From assembly GCA_901472455.1 (NCBI GenBank), contig LR590464.1, positions 620,001-684,000 on the forward strand: a stretch of 64,000 nt of DNA, written 5' to 3'. The position numbers and the translations under genes are program-made. Shown here in pieces: positions 57,932 to 64,000 of this stretch; positions within the stretch are counted from its first letter, which is position 1, and the number at the start of each line of letters is the position of its first letter. The stretch is from Leclercia adecarboxylata (GTDB taxonomy: Bacteria > Pseudomonadota > Gammaproteobacteria > Enterobacterales > Enterobacteriaceae). The notes under the pieces were generated by a model. That model was not told the origin of the DNA and ran no database searches. It saw only the letters and a program-made list of their open reading frames with translations.

Positions 57932-59082
57932 TTGATTAAGTCAGCGCTATTGGTTCTGGAAGACGGAACCCAGTTTATCGGTCGGGCCATTGGGGCAACA
58001 GGTTCGGCGGTTGGGGAAGTCGTTTTCAATACTTCAATGACCGGTTATCAAGAAATCCTCACTGATCCTTCCTATTCCCGCCAAATCGTCACTCTAACTT
58101 ATCCCCATATCGGCAATGTCGGCACTAACGCCGCTGATGAAGAGTCTTCCCAGGTACATGCACAAGGTCTGATTATTCGCGACCTGCCGCTGATTGCCAG
58201 CAACTACCGCAATACCGAAGACCTCTCTTCCTACCTCAAGCGCCATAACATCGTGGCGATTGCCGATATCGATACCCGTAAGTTGACGCGTCTGCTGCGT
58301 GAAAAAGGTGCCCAGAACGGCTGCATCATCGCTGGCGATAGCCTGGATATAGCTCTGGCGCAGGAAAAAGCCAAAGCCTTCCCAGGGCTGAACGGCATGG
58401 ATCTGGCAAAAGAAGTAACCACCGCTGAGGCTTACAGCTGGACTCAGGGGAGCTGGACGCTGGCAGGCGAACTGCCAGAAGCCAAAAAAGAAGAGGAACT
58501 GCCGTTCCACGTCGTGGCCTACGACTACGGTGCCAAGCGCAACATCCTGCGTATGCTGGTGGATCGCGGCTGCCGTCTGACCGTTGTGCCGGCGAAAACC
58601 CCGGCAGAGGACGTGCTGAAGATGAACCCGGACGGGATCTTCCTCTCCAACGGCCCGGGTGACCCGGCGCCATGCGACTACGCAATCGACGCGATTAAGA
58701 GCTTCCTGGAAACCGATATTCCGGTATTCGGTATCTGCCTCGGCCATCAGCTGCTGGCGCTGGCGAGCGGGGTGCAAAAACCGTGAAAATGAAGTTCGGC
58801 CACCACGGTGGTAACCACCCGGTGAAAGATATTGATAACAACACGGTGATGATTACCGCGCAGAACCACGGTTTTGCGGTGGACGAAGCCTCCATGCCTG
58901 CCACGCTGCGCGTAACGCACAAGTCGCTGTTCGACGGCACCCTGCAGGGGATTCATCGTACCGACAAACCGGCGTTCAGCTTCCAGGGCCACCCGGAAGC
59001 CAGCCCAGGCCCGCACGATGCCGCGCCGCTGTTCGAGCACTTCATCGAACTCATTGAGCAGTACCGTAAGACCGCTAAATAA
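57932..59082 (+). CDS. carA: Carbamoyl-phosphate synthase small subunit (frameshift in a G run)
   Basis: Glutamine amidotransferase subunit. Starts at TTG 57932 behind GGAGGG ([15 protein letters not shown]), the same UUG start as in E. coli. The nucleophile Cys is in [10 protein letters not shown] (about residue 269) and the catalytic His/Glu in GHPEASPGP. The frame breaks near 58769: GGGG stands for GG in the codons for [13 protein letters not shown]. Corrected length 382 residues, as in E. coli. Confidence 0.95.
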
Positions 59083-59185
59083 TCAGAATCTGTTTATGCC
59101 CTGCTGCGCTCAGGCAGACGGCGTCAAAAATTTGTCTGCCAGTCGCTCGCGACGCGCATAAACAGGTTCTCCGGAGAAAGAAGCT

Positions 59186-62414
<3,229 letters not shown>

Positions 62415-62432
62415 TCGCTTCAGATTGCTCTC

Positions 62433-62459
62433 AAAACCCGCTTCGGCGGGTTTTTTTTA
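62433..62459 (+). terminator. Terminator of carAB
   Basis: AAACCCGC-TTC-GGCGGGTTT followed by a T-run, 19 bp after the carB stop. Confidence 0.92.
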
Positions 62460-62541
62460 TGTCTTTCCGACCATTTTTGGCGGTTGTGCCTCCTCCCTTT
62501 TCAACGCACTGTAGGGCAATACCTGAAAAAAGGAGTTTATT

Positions 62542-63031
62542 GTGAAACAGGCCCTTACGTTGATACCCCTGGTAATACTGCTTGCTGGCTGTGCAGATTT
62601 TGCCTCGTCGGTGACCAATACCATTGATGGAATGGGAATGACTCCCGACTATGCAAAAGGCTTAAAGGACGATCTGGAGCCGCAGAAAAAGTTAACCACA
62701 CCGGTGGTGAAGGTGGCGGATAGCGTGCCTGAGGGCAAGCTCGTCGAGAAGTATGACAATGGCAATAAGAAGTTTGAGACTGTCATCAAGAACCGCTGCT
62801 TTAACGACTATATCGACGTCTATTACCCGAACGGCGTCCTGCGGAGCCATACGCCGCTGGTTAACTGTCAGGCGGAAGGGCTGTCTCAGGGTTATACCCC
62901 AGGACGGGAAGCTGCGCTCGACCATCACCTTCAAAGCGAGCGTGGCGAACGGCGAAGCGAAAACCTATGACGCTGGCGGAAAAGTGGTACAGACAGTGAT
63001 CTACAAAGATGGCTTCCCGCAGAAAAGCTAA
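62542..63031 (+). CDS. Putative lipoprotein with a YwqK-like repeat region (one extra G)
   Basis: Corrected length 162 residues. Lipobox LLAGC at residues 13-17 predicts lipidation. The rest has YwqK/MORN-like strand repeats: GKLVEKYDNGNKKFETVIK, DVYYPNGVLRSHTPL and, after removing one G near 62901, YTPDGKLRSTITFK and KTYDAGGKVVQTVIYKDG. Proteins with this repeat are often labelled YwqK-family antitoxins, but nothing nearby looks like a toxin. Function unknown. ATG preceded by AAAAAAGGAG. Confidence 0.75.
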
Positions 63032-63124
63032 CCTTCAGAGTGTTCTGCATTTTTCCCCTGACCGTAGCGTATTACGCTACAGTTTAGCCTGATGATAACA
63101 ATGACGACCAACAGGGAGAATACT

Positions 63125-63358
63125 ATGCAAAGCAAACTACTGATGGCCTCTGTCTTTGCGGCTGCAACGCTGTTTACCGTGACGGGATGTTCGTCTAATC
63201 AGGCGGTGAAAACGACGGACGGCAAAACCATCGTTACCGACGGTAAACCGCAGGTAGATGATGATACCGGGCTGGTGTCCTATGAGAATGCAGAAACCGG
63301 GCAAACCGAGCAGATTAACCGCGATCAGGTTAAATCCATGGGTGAACTGGATAACTGA
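63125..63358 (+). CDS. YgdI/YgdR-type small lipoprotein (DUF903)
   Basis: 77-residue lipoprotein: signal peptide with lipobox FTVTGC (Cys22), then SSNQAVKTTDGKTIVTDGKPQVDDDTGLVSYENAETGQ, the SH3-like DUF903 core found in YgdI, YgdR and YqhH. ATG at 63125 is preceded by GGGAGAA; the frame is open 33 bp upstream but lacks a signal there. Function unknown. Undamaged. Confidence 0.85.
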   Translation: MQSKLLMASVFAAATLFTVTGCSSNQAVKTTDGKTIVTDGKPQVDDDTGLVSYENAETGQTEQINRDQVKSMGELDN

Positions 63359-63359
63359 T

Positions 63360-63396
63360 AAAAAAATGCAGTGGCCTGAACCACTGCATTATTCGA
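63360..63396. terminator. Bidirectional terminator
   Basis: AAAAAATGCAGTGG-CCTGAA-CCACTGCATTA between the DUF903 lipoprotein and the convergent autotransporter gene; the A-run gives a T-run for the minus-strand gene. Confidence 0.85.
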
Positions 63397-63409
63397 TCTG
63401 ATTATGTGA

Positions 63410-64000
63410 TTACCAGCGGTGGTTCAGCAGGATATGACCGCCATACGCGTCATAACCGTTTTCACCCCACTCGCCGCTGGCGCGTAACGAGATCAGCGTG
63501 GTTTCATTCAGTTTGCCGGTAATGCCCAGCTCCAGTTGACCGCGGTCGTCCGGGGTATCGTTACTGAACGCTTCGCCGTTGAAGGCGATATCATTCTGTC
63601 CGGCACCTTTCAGCCAGTTGACTGCTACGTAAGGCTGCCATGCCTGCACATCTTTCTGATCGAAGTAGCTGGTTTTCACACCTACGCGTCCCAGAATGCC
63701 GTCATTATCAGGGGTAGAGATACGTACGCCGTCCGGCGTCTGTATGGTTTTCCTGATCAAGATAGCTATAGATGGCCTGGATCTGCGGTTCGATTTTCAA
63801 GGTTCTTTCGTTTTCTGAGTCAACGATCCAGGCGTGACCTGCTTCCAGTGATACAGCAAAGCCGTGGCTGTCGTAAGACTCGTCGCTGCGACCGTCACTG
63901 GTGAGCGAGTTGTGATACCAGCCGAAAGAGGCCCAGCTGTCGATATAGCTGCCTTTACGCAACTGTTGGTCTTCCTGCCAGGTGGCGTATACGCCGACAT
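63410..64000 (-). CDS. Autotransporter, C-terminal beta-barrel domain (5' part outside window; one extra base)
   Basis: The last 196 or so residues of a type V secretion protein. Alternating amphipathic strands such as SWASFGWYHNSLTSD, GFAVSLEAGHAWIV, LKIEPQIQAIYSYLDQ, LGRVGVKTSYFD and WQPYVAVNWL end in GGHILLNHRW, with the terminal aromatic residue required for barrel assembly. One extra A near 63749 breaks the frame (expected LDQETIQTPDGVRISTP). The passenger domain lies beyond position 64000, so adhesin, protease or other activity cannot be judged. Confidence 0.85.

Noticed and set aside
62542-63031. Toxin-antitoxin module
   Set aside because: The YwqK-like protein carries a lipobox and has no adjacent toxin-like gene; the neighbour is a DUF903 lipoprotein.

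Overview
The window is chromosomal DNA of a member of the Enterobacteriaceae. Almost every gene has a recognisable Escherichia coli counterpart, and the order follows the E. coli map across its zero point: rimI-yjjG-prfC-osmY ... deoCABD-lplA-ytjB-serB-radA-nadR-ettA-slt-trpR ... rob-creA-arcA-thrLABC-yaaXAJ-talB-mogA ... satP-dnaKJ-nhaAR-rpsT-ribF-ileS-lspA-fkpB-ispH ... dapB-carAB. The local differences from E. coli (no creBCD, an iron-transport operon and an MFS carrier between mogA and satP, a LysR regulator plus AlaX-type protein in place of rihC) would suit an Enterobacter/Lelliottia/Leclercia-like organism, but genus cannot be fixed from this alone.

Layout. 0-8 kb: end of rimI, nucleotidase yjjG, release factor 3, stress proteins osmY/ytjA, yjjU-yjjV, and the convergent glycyl-radical pair yjjI-yjjW. 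8-12.6 kb: deoCABD nucleoside catabolism, with a DeoR operator in front of deoC and a second, perfect one 593 bp upstream inside yjjI. 12.6-24.6 kb: lplA, ytjB, serB-radA-nadR, ettA, slt, trpR, yjjX, gpmB, rob. 24.8-27.4 kb: creA, arcA with yjjY opposite its leader, and the SpoU-type methyltransferase yjtD. 27.5-32.4 kb: thr leader, attenuator and thrABC. 32.7-38.6 kb: yaaX, yaaA, yaaJ, talB, mogA and an MFS carrier. 38.6-41.8 kb: Fur-box-preceded siderophore-type ABC operon. 41.9-48.5 kb: satP, dnaKJ behind a heat-shock promoter, nhaAR, rpsT. 48.9-54.7 kb: ribF-ileS-lspA-fkpB-ispH. 54.7-62.4 kb: LysR regulator, AlaX-like gene, dapB, and carAB with RutR, PurR and ArgR sites. 62.5-64 kb: two small lipoproteins and the C-terminal barrel of an autotransporter that runs off the window.

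The most striking property is technical. About 34 genes, including dnaK, prfC, thrA, radA, nadR and carB, carry one or more single-base length errors. I count roughly 115 insertions against 18 deletions; most insertions lengthen an existing base run. Removing them restores family-typical lengths, often exactly (YtjB 214, SerB 322, NadR 410, EttA 555, Slt 645, ThrA 820 residues). About half lie between 13.7 and 18.15 kb, while ileS, thrB, thrC, dnaJ, nhaA and about 20 other genes have none. This is the signature of locally poor sequencing or polishing, not gene decay, so I annotate these as genes with sequence errors.

I found no CRISPR array, prophage, insertion sequence, rRNA or tRNA, and no clear candidate for an undescribed multi-gene system. 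The best biological leads are the accessory iron operon, the LysR/AlaX island, the loss of creBCD, and the long-range deo operator pair.
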